Below the pieces are notes generated by a model. The model saw only the letters and a program-made list of their open reading frames with translations, had not been told where the DNA came from and did no database searches. DNA of 64,000 nt, from NCBI GenBank assembly GCA_022495005.1, contig JAGYXB010002029.1, positions 744,001-808,000 on the forward strand, given 5' to 3'. Both the position numbers and the translations under genes were made by a program. The first letter of the stretch is position 1. Each line of letters begins with the position of its first letter. The DNA comes from Rhyacophila brunnea. Lineage: Eukaryota > Arthropoda > Insecta > Trichoptera > Rhyacophilidae. Positions 44,890 to 55,156 of the stretch are shown in pieces.

Positions 44890-45305
44890 AGGTTGTATTG
44901 AGAATCTTATGCGGGCCCAAACAGCGGCGATTTTCTTAGCCATCGGGCCGTCCGACCTGGTCACCACGAAGGCTCATTATATTGCATTTAAAATATTTGC
45001 TGCACCTTATTGCAGACGTGAAGATCTCTTCACATAGTTTTGTTTGTCCGTATTGTTTTAGCTTTGTTTTTTTGTATCTTATAATATATCATTAAATTTA
45101 TTTGTTAATTCTCCGTGCATATGTCTCTCGTGTGCACTATTTATTAAATTAAGTCTCGGTTAACTCAGCCAAAGCACACTTGAGTGCTTGAGGACTTGGT
45201 CATCTACTTCTTAGACATTCTCGGTAGTAAAAAAACAAAAGCAGGGCCTCGTGATACACTCGATTAAAAGTATGGTGCGGGGCGGTTGGGCTGGAGGGGT
45301 CCGTG
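44890..45305 (+). pseudogene. R1-like retrotransposon 3' fragment
   Basis: The reading LAIGPSDLVTTKAHYIAFKI then FAAPYCRREDLFT and a TAG stop (45036-45038) is homologous to the KRFAASYYGREDLFT end at 7.5 kb. It is followed by a diverged version of the 3' UTR with GATACACTCGATTAAAAG and GGTGCGGGGCGGTTGGGCTG. Ends near 45305. Confidence 0.7.
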
Positions 45306-46552
45306 TTTGTATTGACGCAGATGACGCGATCGATTCACAATAAGAAAAAAAGGTGTTCTCGAAACAGTTCACACTAGTCATAAAATTATTAAATTATAAC
45401 AAGATTTATAAATATAGTCAGCATTTCTCAGAAATTGAGTATGTAGGTATTAACCAACATCTTACAAAATCCCTGTAACTAACTTCAAACGGGCCTATCT
45501 ATAACATAACCATTCATTTTATGCTACACCAAACAAAATAAAGATCTTATAATATTATGTTTCACTATTTAACACCTTCAGTTATAATTATTTTTAGTTA
45601 CAGGATGTGATTCTAGGATGGATAGAGATGCATTGATATTTTATTATGTAGATTCTTTGTAGATGGTTGGAATTTATTTTAATTTTTTTATCGTGGGTCC
45701 CTCAAAATCTGGTAATGCCTCGGGGATCCACGTCCATGATCCCGCCAGTGGGCGCAGCGTTGCCTACCTCTGATTTATCCATTACCTACAAGAAAATTCT
45801 TTGACATGTAATATCATCACAATATCATAATCAGTTTCCCAAAATTCCCTACTACGTGTTTCAAGGACATTGGCAACTTTCTGACGTGTGTCATTGTTCG
45901 AGATGACAACGCTTAATATGTCAGCATAATTGGTATTTTGAGCGCTATGACATTCAATCTCTCAGAATTATTTCAAATTTAATTTGGCCAACTTTTACCT
46001 TCCAACAACTTCCTTCTTTGTTAATCATGTATTTATAACATAACGGTTCAACCAAATTCAGGAACGATAATTATGCTGCTATTTTGAAATATCCTGATAA
46101 AGAGTATTGGAAATTGGAATAGTCAGCCAATGATTATTATCCTTTCCGTAGAGTGCGAGTACGAGTTTAAACAGTGTATAGTCCAGAAGAAACGGCGTGG
46201 CGAGGTGTGGGATTCGCAAGCTATAGCCTTACCATTATATCTTGGCTATGAATGACATACCGGTGATCTACGCTCCGACCCTCGCTATAGGGAAACACCA
46301 GGGATGCGCGACGGTCGAGAGGGTGGCTCGAGACTAAAGAAAAACTTTACTTAAAATCACAACTTTATAACTTTTACCAATAAAAGACATCTCCCGGTTC
46401 TCTTCAAGAACCGAACTAAACTCTCACACATAAAAACCGTTCATCTTGGTACAAAACAAAACTACACTACAGATCATTCACTACAGAAGAAGGGGACAAC
46501 GTTTTAAATAAACCCTAGGTGCCCCATAACCTAGGAATATCCAAAGTCGCTA
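45306..46552. other. Mixed stretch with one hAT end, no gene seen
   Basis: At 45772 the complement reads CAGAGGTAGGCAACGCTGCG then CCCACTGGCGGGATCATGG, a typical hAT terminus of a minus-oriented copy; its other end was not found. The remainder is A+T-rich. Confidence 0.4.
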
Positions 46553-46945
46553 TGCTCCGTAACACTGCATACAGCTCTAAAAAATCGTAACCAAGATATA
46601 TGATGGTTCTAGTTGCTAATTATATCACACGCAAATCTAATTTTTCAGGAGGTACAAAAACGTTTTTGTTATGGTTTTCGGTCGAAGTTAAATTACAAAA
46701 TAGACATAACCGTTAAATGCATGATAATTAATAATTTGGTTTTTATATTTCTAATCTGATTTTAATTATTGAGTTAATGATGGATAAGACGTTTTCCCCA
46801 CTTCACTTCCTTCTTCTTCTTTTTTTTTTTTAAACCTATTTTGAAAAAGTGAGGGTTACGCCCTTTTTCCTTTCTAAAATCGATATCAGACAAATGCCCA
46901 TCCTTCGTGTCTTTTATACATAACATCACATTGTTAAATATAGAT
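46553..46945 (+). repeat. Interspersed repeat X, copy 2, with an M2 insertion
   Basis: The outer parts match 15067-15206. The inner 46626-46882 is M2-family sequence flanked by ATAT (46622-46625 and 46883-46886). One end of the insert has the M2 TIR (complement CGATTTTAGAAAGGAAAAAG), while the other lacks it. Confidence 0.7.
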
Positions 46946-47004
46946 ATTTTCAATCAGACGCATATTAGCAGGGTGTAAGAGGCAGCATATAAACATACAC
47001 TATA

Positions 47005-47065
47005 TTATAGTACCTAGACCTCACCCAAAATACCCCGTACCAAACCCGGTCTTAATCGCAGATAC
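47005..47065 (-). repeat. R1-like 3' tail remnant
   Basis: On the minus strand GCGATTAAGACCGGGTTTGG then TACGGGGTATTTTGGGTGAGG corresponds to the G-rich 3' tail of the 14-kb element. Only the tail is recognisable. Confidence 0.5.
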
Positions 47066-47339
47066 CCCGAGGCGCAATAGATGACCATATTATAAGGGTC
47101 TGATATTTTTTTCGACCGGCGAATGCCTCGACTACCCACTATATAGATTGCCAAGCACTCCAATGTGATTTTACTGGATTGTTTTTTTAGAAAAGCTCAC
47201 GGGAAAAAACAAAGAAAAATTTAAATAAACGAAAAAAAGAAAAGCGGTTGAGAAAAACCACAGACATCAACACAAAATTACATTATCAGTTCTCACCAAA
47301 GAGGCAGCGATCAAGCCTCATTCTATGCCGACGCGTTTT

Positions 47340-47700
47340 CATTACTTTGGTAGGTGGCAGAAGAACGTATACAGGGAGGTCTTCAAGACATGCTGAACTA
47401 TTTGGTCATGGGGTATATTGTGACTAGACATCTTCGATTGGCCAAACCAGACCGTGAATCAACTTGCCAACAAAACAATTCGCGGGACATCCCCTTGAAA
47501 GAAAAATGTTGCGTTCGCCTGTCCGGAGGTGTCGGCACGTCGACGGACAGTTTTCCGGAGGTGTCCCCCACGTGTGGTGGCGGCGAGTGTCCCGCGGGGG
47601 CGTCCGGGCGGGGGGACGCTATCTGTCAACCGGGGTCATAATATAAACTTTACCGCGGCGGGACCGATCGGCCGCAGACGGGGCGACGTCTGGCGAGAGA
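47340..47700. other. G+C-rich island
   Basis: It is strongly G+C-rich from about 47500 with CpG-dense words (GTCGGCACGTCGACGGACAG, GCGTCCGGGCGGGGGGAC). Three overlapping ORFs in different frames lack coding character. It is possibly regulatory. Confidence 0.4.
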
Positions 47701-47872
47701 AAATGTCTTCTCATAGTGTGTACATGTGCTTATACGTCATGTAGATGTGACCCGAGTCGGTATTATTTTTCAAATCATGTTTACATAATATGCGTTTTGC
47801 TATGGTCAAGAATATAAAAAGAATACATTCAAAATATAGTTTGATTAATCGTAGATACTCCAATATTTAGAG

Positions 47873-48250
47873 CAGTGTTTTTTAAAACCTTTTTACTAAA
47901 GTGACACACTCGACCTCTGCCAAACTCCCCCGGTAGGTACACCAAGGCTCAAGCAATAATACCTATTTAGACAGGACAATCCATCTAATGAGCGGTATGC
48001 ATCCATTCCTTCTCATTTTTTATTTGCAAAATCGATAATTATTACGATTTACTCACAACAGATTTTAAGTTAAAAGTTTTCAGTAATACGTACACGTGTA
48101 TGTAAAATCAATTACGCCTAGCTCGTTGCATACCTGCCGATCGTTTTATTGGTGTGTGTTGTAAGAAGCTTTGATATTATGTTATGCATAGGTAAAGTTT
48201 AAGAATATATTTCGGCACACTTTGAGGATATTCGCGGTTGAAAAATACTG
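47873..48250. mobile_element. Small hAT MITE
   Basis: The ends are CAGTGTTTTTTAAAACC and, complemented, CAGTATTTTTCAACC; CACACT words lie inside both. The flanks ATTTAGAG and GTTTAAAA agree in 5 of 8 positions. 378 bp, no coding. Confidence 0.6.
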
Positions 48251-48319
48251 GTTTAAAATTACCGCGATATCCATAATATGACAAACAGAAAAAAATAGGC
48301 TCTGTTAAAATATGATTGA

Positions 48320-48420
48320 AAACAAAGTGGTGACTTGGTTAATCTGAATCGTCAAAGATTTGAATCTAAGATTTCAAAATCGTGGTCTATATCGCTAAAA
48401 TAACGAAAACTGCCGAGCCA
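48320..48420 (+). repeat. tRNA-like fragment related to the module in the 33- and 37-kb MITEs
   Basis: GTGGTGACTTGGTTAATCTG matches the A-box part of the minus-strand module at 33.3 kb, and the following GATTTGAATCTAAGATT could be a degraded B box. Confidence 0.4.
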
Positions 48421-49410
48421 AAAATATGAATGGAAAACGCAAAATCTAAATAATTATGTAACTTCGTCGATTCAACGAGTTTAAGGCTTCCTTGTGTCTA
48501 TTTATTGCCCTTGATTTTAATTACATTATAGAGTATAGGTACGTTTTATAACTTTGCACCTTTTTGCACTCTTTGCTATACTGATGGGAGTGATAGGCCT
48601 CTTTGCCTGATTACCTCGCATAAAAATGGATCATTCACTTGCATTAATATACATACGTAGTAATAAATAAATAAGTACATAGATAATATATGTAAAAAAA
48701 ATATTTTTAGAATATTTTACATCATTTTCATCCTAGAGCCGGTATGCAAAGTTATGAAGCATATTATTATACTCTACATACGTACCTATATTATATTGTA
48801 TGACGACATAAGATAGGGCATCATTCATATTTCTACATATATTTTCTACATAGGTTCTACATCGATTGTTCATATTAAACTTCAAAATTTATTTTGAACT
48901 CTTTATTAGACATGTTTATTAGAGTAATATCACTTTGAAATTAGCTGCGATAATTAGGCTGCCCGACTTTGTATTGTCACCAATCACTAGGTATGTACGT
49001 ACCATACCAGTGCAGATTGATTAATTGATATCTACCTTTAAAATTATCATACTGATAAAATTGTTTTTAGTCCGTCACTGTGGGTAGCGCAAGATTCGCC
49101 CCTCTTATTTTTCAGTTTCCTTCGCACGCTTCTGAAATATTAATAATTAATGAACCCCCTTTCCCCTTAATGTCAGTTCGAGTTTGTGCGCTCATACCTC
49201 CCGAAGACATTTCGCCAAATGACGAGACTTGACTCTCGGTAAAAGCAAGCGAGTATTCACTTGGCACTGACTTGACTGCATGCTGCAGCGGCTCTCTACC
49301 TTTTCTTGCAGACACACTCCGTTGCAGATGGCATGATTTCAATTACGTTAGTTAAAACAAGCATTTTTGTACCTAGTGTTATAATACAAATTCAACTTTG
49401 TCCATGTAAC
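48421..49410. other. A+T-rich stretch, no gene supported
   Basis: A minus ORF at 49112-49342 (76 codons) is less A+T-biased than its surroundings but carries no recognisable motif and no clear splice sites. Confidence 0.35.
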
Positions 49411-49845
49411 CTAATACCCCGTTTACACGTGCATAGATTTACTGCTGGCAGTACGTATTATCGCGGCCGTAACAATAAAATGTACATATTTTAAACATGT
49501 ATTATCCTGCAGTTGCAAGATTTCATGCATGAATCAAAAAAGTTCGGAAGCTTCTGAATTTTTACGCGACAGTTGTGTTTTTTTTCGATCTACGCCAGCC
49601 CAGTAGAACGATAGTGGCGAACCTGTCGTTAAAAAAAACGAACTAAACCGCGCAGACTCATTTTGAGATAAACCGATTTTCACGACCTGTCAAATAGTAC
49701 TATAAAATGACAAAATCGCTTCTCGCTTATCTCTTGAAGATTGAGATTGGCGAGACAGTCAGAACTTTTACGTGTAACAGTTATTATCTCGATAGTTTCA
49801 AATACACACTATTGCTGCAAGTAAATCCAGCGCCTGCGATTATTA
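49411..49845. mobile_element. Candidate MITE with imperfect TIRs
   Basis: ATAGATTTACTGCTGGCAGT near the left (49435) pairs loosely with GCTGGATTTACTTGCAGCAA read from the right (about 49834-49815), within an envelope TAATACCCCG...CGATTATTA. Ends are uncertain. Confidence 0.4.
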
Positions 49846-50128
49846 AGTGGCAGAATAAGCCATGGTTACTGATCTGAATGTCGCGTCTGGTAAATTCACA
49901 TATTTTTATTGGTTTTTCAATGTTTACTTGACGTATGTTGGTTGAAAAATTCCGTAAAAATCACAAAACATCTGTTAATAAATGTCTTTGAGAGACAACC
50001 GAGATACACGTCGGATTGTAGAGCCAAGATAATCTAATGTATATTGTGAGTTAAAGTAACTTTAAACCTAACCTAACCTCGGATATGTATCGAGATAAGT
50101 TTAATAATTAATCATCGTGATGTTATTA

Positions 50129-50313
50129 CACCCACGATGGCCGTGCGGCTTCAGCGTCAGTCTATAGCGTTGTGGGTCTGACAAGTACACATATTGTTTT
50201 TCAATTTGTGTATGAGTACGGACCTAATAGGTTGAGCAAGTGGCTGACATCCATTTTTCGTAAAAAAAAAATCTGTTATCTGATCTGATCATATTAGGAT
50301 CGGACATGGTCGG
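50129..50313 (+). repeat. tRNA-derived SINE, family B, copy 3
   Basis: It starts CACCCACGATGGCCGTGCGG, shares GACCTAATAGGTTGAGCAAG and GTGGCTGACATCCATTTTTC, and ends GGATCGGACATGGTCGG like the 3.9-kb copy. The tRNA-like B box is partly deleted (GTGGGTCTGACAAG). Confidence 0.8.
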
Positions 50314-50454
50314 AATTTATACACCTTACCAAGCTGCAGTCTTGGAGTACCTATAGGGAAAGTATAGCGCATGAATACTACGCAATTTTCCGTTTCTTGC
50401 ACCTCAATATATTCAGACATGTTTTATGGCGTGGGATGTTAAAAGATTCATGGA

Positions 50455-50745
50455 GAGCGAAAGTCGAGCTGTGAACACGTCAATTTGTTTTCTGATGGCG
50501 ACGGGGGAATTAATTCTTAAATCGTGTAAAGATGACTAAAAATCGTTACCCATTTACTCGAAAAAGAAAACATCTCAATGAATATATTATTATTATTAGT
50601 AATAGAACAATAAACATAACATTAAATGGACGCATGTTGACTTTTTATGACAAACTATGGTTTGTTCTGCACGCGTCATTTGCACAATCTTCGCGTCGTG
50701 TAGTCACGATCGTTTTAAATAGACCGTGCTCCAGCTGAAGTAAGA
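50455..50745 (+). mobile_element. MITE family M1, 5'-diverged copy
   Basis: From GAGAGCGAAAGTCGAGCTGT to GACCGTGCTCCAGCTGAAGT it follows the 15-kb copy closely. Upstream the family similarity is lost. The 68-codon ORF in it (50532-50738) is a by-product of the repeat. Confidence 0.7.
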
Positions 50746-51019
50746 TAATTTGGCCGCACTTTAGGAGGACACTCGCTACACATTGGTTGAAAAATACTGC
50801 TTTTCAGCATAATAACGTGTCCACTTAAACATTTCCACATACAAATATGCACTGTATATTATTATAGTAAATAATATAAATAAACTGCGTTCATTTAAAA
50901 AAGGGTGCATATTGAAAATCTGTGTTCATGGTTTTGACACATTATTCTGTTAACGTGGTCTACGGCTACAGATATATTATATGAGTCGATGGGCAAGATG
51001 CGATTGTTGAGAATCGCTG
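50746..51019. repeat. Two isolated hAT-like termini
   Basis: GGTTGAAAAATACTG ending at 50799 is identical to the right terminus of the MITE at 48250. At 51019 the complement reads CAGCGATTCTCAACAATCGC, another hAT-type end. Partner ends were not found. Confidence 0.35.
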
Positions 51020-53585
51020 TCCTAGTGCATCCTCGATACGAAGGTATTTGACTCGAAACAGGAAACGAAAACAAGCATCTAAATAAATGCAGTTGAATTT
51101 CGCTGATCTGTTTTGTATTGCAGTCTCAGCGGCGGCTACTTACGTATAACGATGTAGTTATTTTCAACACCTGTTTATTTTGCTGTACCATGCATTTCAT
51201 TTCAAAATAGTTGAAATTGCATTCAATATAAAATACTAAGTGTCTGTTTTATGTTTATTATCACTGTCCGAAATCTTAGGAAATTTTCGAGGAAGGTTGT
51301 TTTGAAAATGAGAAGTCGATGCTTATTTATTTGTTATAAAGATGGTGGGTCCATTTTACTGACGTTTGGATCTCAGGAACGAGATTTCTTAAAATATTTG
51401 TAACTCTTTCAGGAAACATCGAATTTATTCTGAAAAAAATCATTGCTTATATTAGTGTCAGTGAGAATACTTAAATTCAAGTACCTATAATAGATTCTCG
51501 AGGATTGGAGATTGGTTTATTGATTTCTTGCGATGTGGAGATCTCGAAAATATTATTGACAAATTTTAATTAAGCTAACAAATTTCTGTGCTTCTTCTTC
51601 TTTCTTCTTTTTCTTCTTCTAACTTCTTTTATTTTGTTTTTCGTCCATATTCGAAGGCGACAGGTTTTTTTTCATTAGTTTATTGAGAATTCTCGACGAG
51701 ACAGTAATTATGTTCGTAGGGAATTTGATTAAGATATGCTGAAATACGTGGCAGCGAAGTGCTATTGATCGCTGTGAACGAATGGATCCAAGCGAAACCT
51801 TCATACACCAATCTACAACAGATTATGATGATTTTTTTTATAATACGCATACTCAGATATAGATCAGAAATATTATATATACCTACCTACATGTCTAACT
51901 ATTACTCTACAGTGCAATGCATCCACGTCGTCAAAGGCTATGGCAGATTCCAGTTGGATGATGGCCTTTCAAAGCTCATTTGCTCAGTCAAGGTTTACTG
52001 TCACACCATCCAGAAGTTTGTAGGAATACGCTCAGTGGAGTGCGGATTATATCGCGCCTACCGGAACTAAGTAAATAACATTGGGATCACCTAAGGACTG
52101 CGTATAACCTAACGACACTAGTCATGTTCATCATCGTATCGTTGCCACGCGTCATGTGATCGTCGTCTTTGGCTTTGGCTTCCTACATCGGTATCCTCCA
52201 GCCGAACGAATATTTAGCGCCCTTTTTGGTATATAATTTACATCGATATTTATTATACTGAAGCGTATTCACGGCTTTTGCCATTTATTTCAGTTTGTCA
52301 TATCTGGTCAGCGGGACGTTGGTGAGGTCTCAGGCATTCACAAATCTTAGGAAAGTCCGTTCTCACATCTAAACTCGCCCGTCTGCAGCACAGCAATAAA
52401 TCGAACCTTCCAAGAACAGCAATAACGGTGTTGCATATGAAGACCGCGCAAATCTACCCAGCGACAGTCGCACGTAACCTTCGAAACGTATAGATAGTTG
52501 GATGCGGCGATCGGCGAGCCTGTACAGGAATGACCAATTCGTAGGTGTTCAACTCGGAGCCCGAGAAGCATGCGACTTGTCGATTGCAACAGCAGATGTT
52601 TTTTTTATCAAACTAAACAGTCGCATTTGACCAATCTGCGGAGCGGAACTCAGCTTAGTACCTACCTACGTATTAATTTACATTTCAACAGGACGGTTTT
52701 CAATATTTTTCATACCTTCCTATCTCTGGGCTGTCAATCATTTTATTTTCTTATTTTAGATGTCTCGCCGAAATTAAGATGTCAAAGTGTTTCTCTGCCG
52801 ATATTATTAAATCCGGCAGACTTATATTACGCCCAATAAAAGTCATGCAGTGAAAGGAGAGATGCTTAACTGTCTTCGTGCATGTTTTTATTTTTGTGTT
52901 CAGATTTAACTGGAGTGTCAGCGCTCTTGTTTATTTTCGAATTCTTTTCAAGTTTTCGTTTATTTATTGGTCATTAAGACTTGACGCCTTCCCCAGTGAT
53001 GAATCGGCGCTCACCACTGACTGTTGAAAAGACGTCGTCGGAAAAAGAATATGGAGGAAGTGATAATATCGAAGTACAAGAATATTTCGGTAATGAAACA
53101 ACTGTATGTGTACGTGTGTATGTACATTTATATGGCGCATTGGCCAAATTGCTTATTGTCATCAGTGGCGAAGACTCGATACAAACACATGTGCTTATTG
53201 GCTTATAAAGGAATCGTCACAATTTATAATTTATTAAAACGTCATGTGGTGATAGAAAAATAATAATTACATGTGGGCAATGGCATCTCTTGGAATTATA
53301 AAAATCTTTGCAACCTACTCCACGCCTACAGAATCGAAACAAGCAAGCTGATGACGTCAAAAGTGATATTCAAAGTTATATGGGTGAATTAAGCGGTTTT
53401 TGGCAAGCTTGCCAGTACACTGAAAAAATAAAACAAAATTATGTTTGAAAAATAAGTACCTACCTACGTGTTAAAACAATCTACCAATGGCGATATTGAA
53501 ATTTGGTTTATTTATGTACTGTATTACTTGTGTCTAGTTTGGTTTGAATATGTATATTTATATCACGACAGTTTTCAGCAGTTTC
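51020..53585. other. Mixed stretch, no gene supported
   Basis: A T/C-rich run (about 51590-51630) occurs. Non-repetitive sequence at about 51890-52070 (plus ORF 51759-52070) and 52330-52590 (minus ORF 52347-52589, with LRVEHLRIGHSCTGSPIAAS that faintly recalls the C-terminal LRIGHT motif of non-LTR elements) could be degraded retroelement sequence. Confidence 0.35.
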
Positions 53586-53655
53586 CGTGGCCGAGTAGGT
53601 AGAGCAGGCGTCTATGAAGCCATGGGTCGCGGGTTGTCTTTTTTAGGTTTATCGG
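53586..53655 (+). repeat. tRNA-like SINE head, possibly family C
   Basis: CCGTGGCCGAGTAGGTAGAG then CAGGCGTC is an A-box-like start, and GGGTCGCGGGTTGTCTT a degraded B box. The body is not recognised. Confidence 0.4.
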
Positions 53656-55152
53656 TAAAATACTCAAGTCCCGTATGTATGATTATTCTAGCTATATATC
53701 TATTCTCTAATGTTCTAGCACTTGTAAGCAATAATCAATGTTTTTTAAACACCACAATCTTTTATTGAAATAATTATGATAAGTAACAAATTTTGTCAGC
53801 TTATTTTTCCTGTATTCATAAAACGTTTAATCATCCATTGATACATGCTGCAATTATTTTGGCTGATTGCGATTTATAACTGCAACTAGCTTCAAAATGA
53901 CTATACCTATCCAATGATTTTTATTTACCATTAATCGAAATCATTAATTTGGAATGATGTATCGTATCAAGATATAGCTATTTTCGTGTTTTGACGTGTG
54001 GGATGTTATTCTACACCTGCCTGTAACGCAGGGAGGATGTAAATAGATCAGAACCTGCTTATTATGAGATAGTTAACTGGTTTTTGTCACCCGGCAACTG
54101 CGTCAAGATTGTCACTCATTTTAAGTGCTTAAATGACTTGAATATATTTTGATTTGATAGACAGTGATGGGATAATTAAGCCAAGATTTGTTTTATCCGA
54201 ATTAGATGTGGATTAACGTTTGGTCGATTCATTTCTATGCAGTGGCATTCATTTTTTTTCATTGTTTCGTTTCAATTAAAAATACATGTAAGTACTTGTA
54301 CACAAAAAGATTAAACATTAATATTATTATGTGCCATCACTGTCATCTTTAATAATCCTACTTATTTATAGTTACTTGATGAGATTTTAGAAAAAAATAC
54401 AATATATTTTGTCGCCTGAAAATCAAAAAGGCACTTAATAAGACATTTTGGTGGTTTTGAGTTATGAATGCAGTTTTGTTCGTTTTTTTGGTACATTATA
54501 AGCAAAATGGCATTTGTGGAGCTAAATCCGTGAAATCACAATTAAAGGTCACTTGAGAATTTGTAAACTAATCATCAATTAACTTATAACACAAACGTAA
54601 CATGTACACGAAGTTGCCAGTGTATATATACAAAAATAATATAAGAAAGGGGTAGTATGTGTAATTATTTTAAATGTGTAAAGGCCTATGTACAAAAAAT
54701 AAGATTTAGTCGAAGAAAAAGGGCTCTGTGACACGAATCTTCACAAGATATGAAAAATTAAAAAAAATATAAATTGCATTTCGATCTTTGAGTAATAAGT
54801 CACCTGTGCTCTGAATTTCATTTCAAAATTGGTAAAGAAATAACCTCTATACGATTTTTTTTCACACAAAAAAAACTTTAAATAAAATACGTTTTTCTGA
54901 AAACTCTATTTTTGCACAAACAAGTGCCTTTTGCTTTTGGGGCGACGATTTTTACTGGATAGGTTCGTCGGTTTTAGAATTTATGTTATTATTTTTTCTT
55001 TTAATTATCGTTGTTATCTCAAAATCAATCAGGGCTGAATTGTGATGTACTGTAGTTTGATCGATAACTGCTTACGATATAATATGTACCTACTTCAGTC
55101 ATTCCACAAAATGATGATATGGGTCTATTGTATTATTGTATATTGGTATGGT
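53656..55152. other. A+T-rich stretch, no gene seen
   Basis: No feature recognised. Confidence 0.45.
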
Positions 55153-55156
55153 ATAT

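Noticed and set aside
47354..47744. Three overlapping ORFs in the G+C-rich island
   Set aside because: High G+C reduces stop frequency in all frames; no frame has a recognisable domain.
50068..50082. Interstitial insect telomere repeat (CCTAA)n
   Set aside because: Only about two and a half units, expected by chance in A+T-rich DNA.
50532..50738. 68-codon ORF
   Set aside because: It lies entirely in the M1 MITE and is not open in the other copies.
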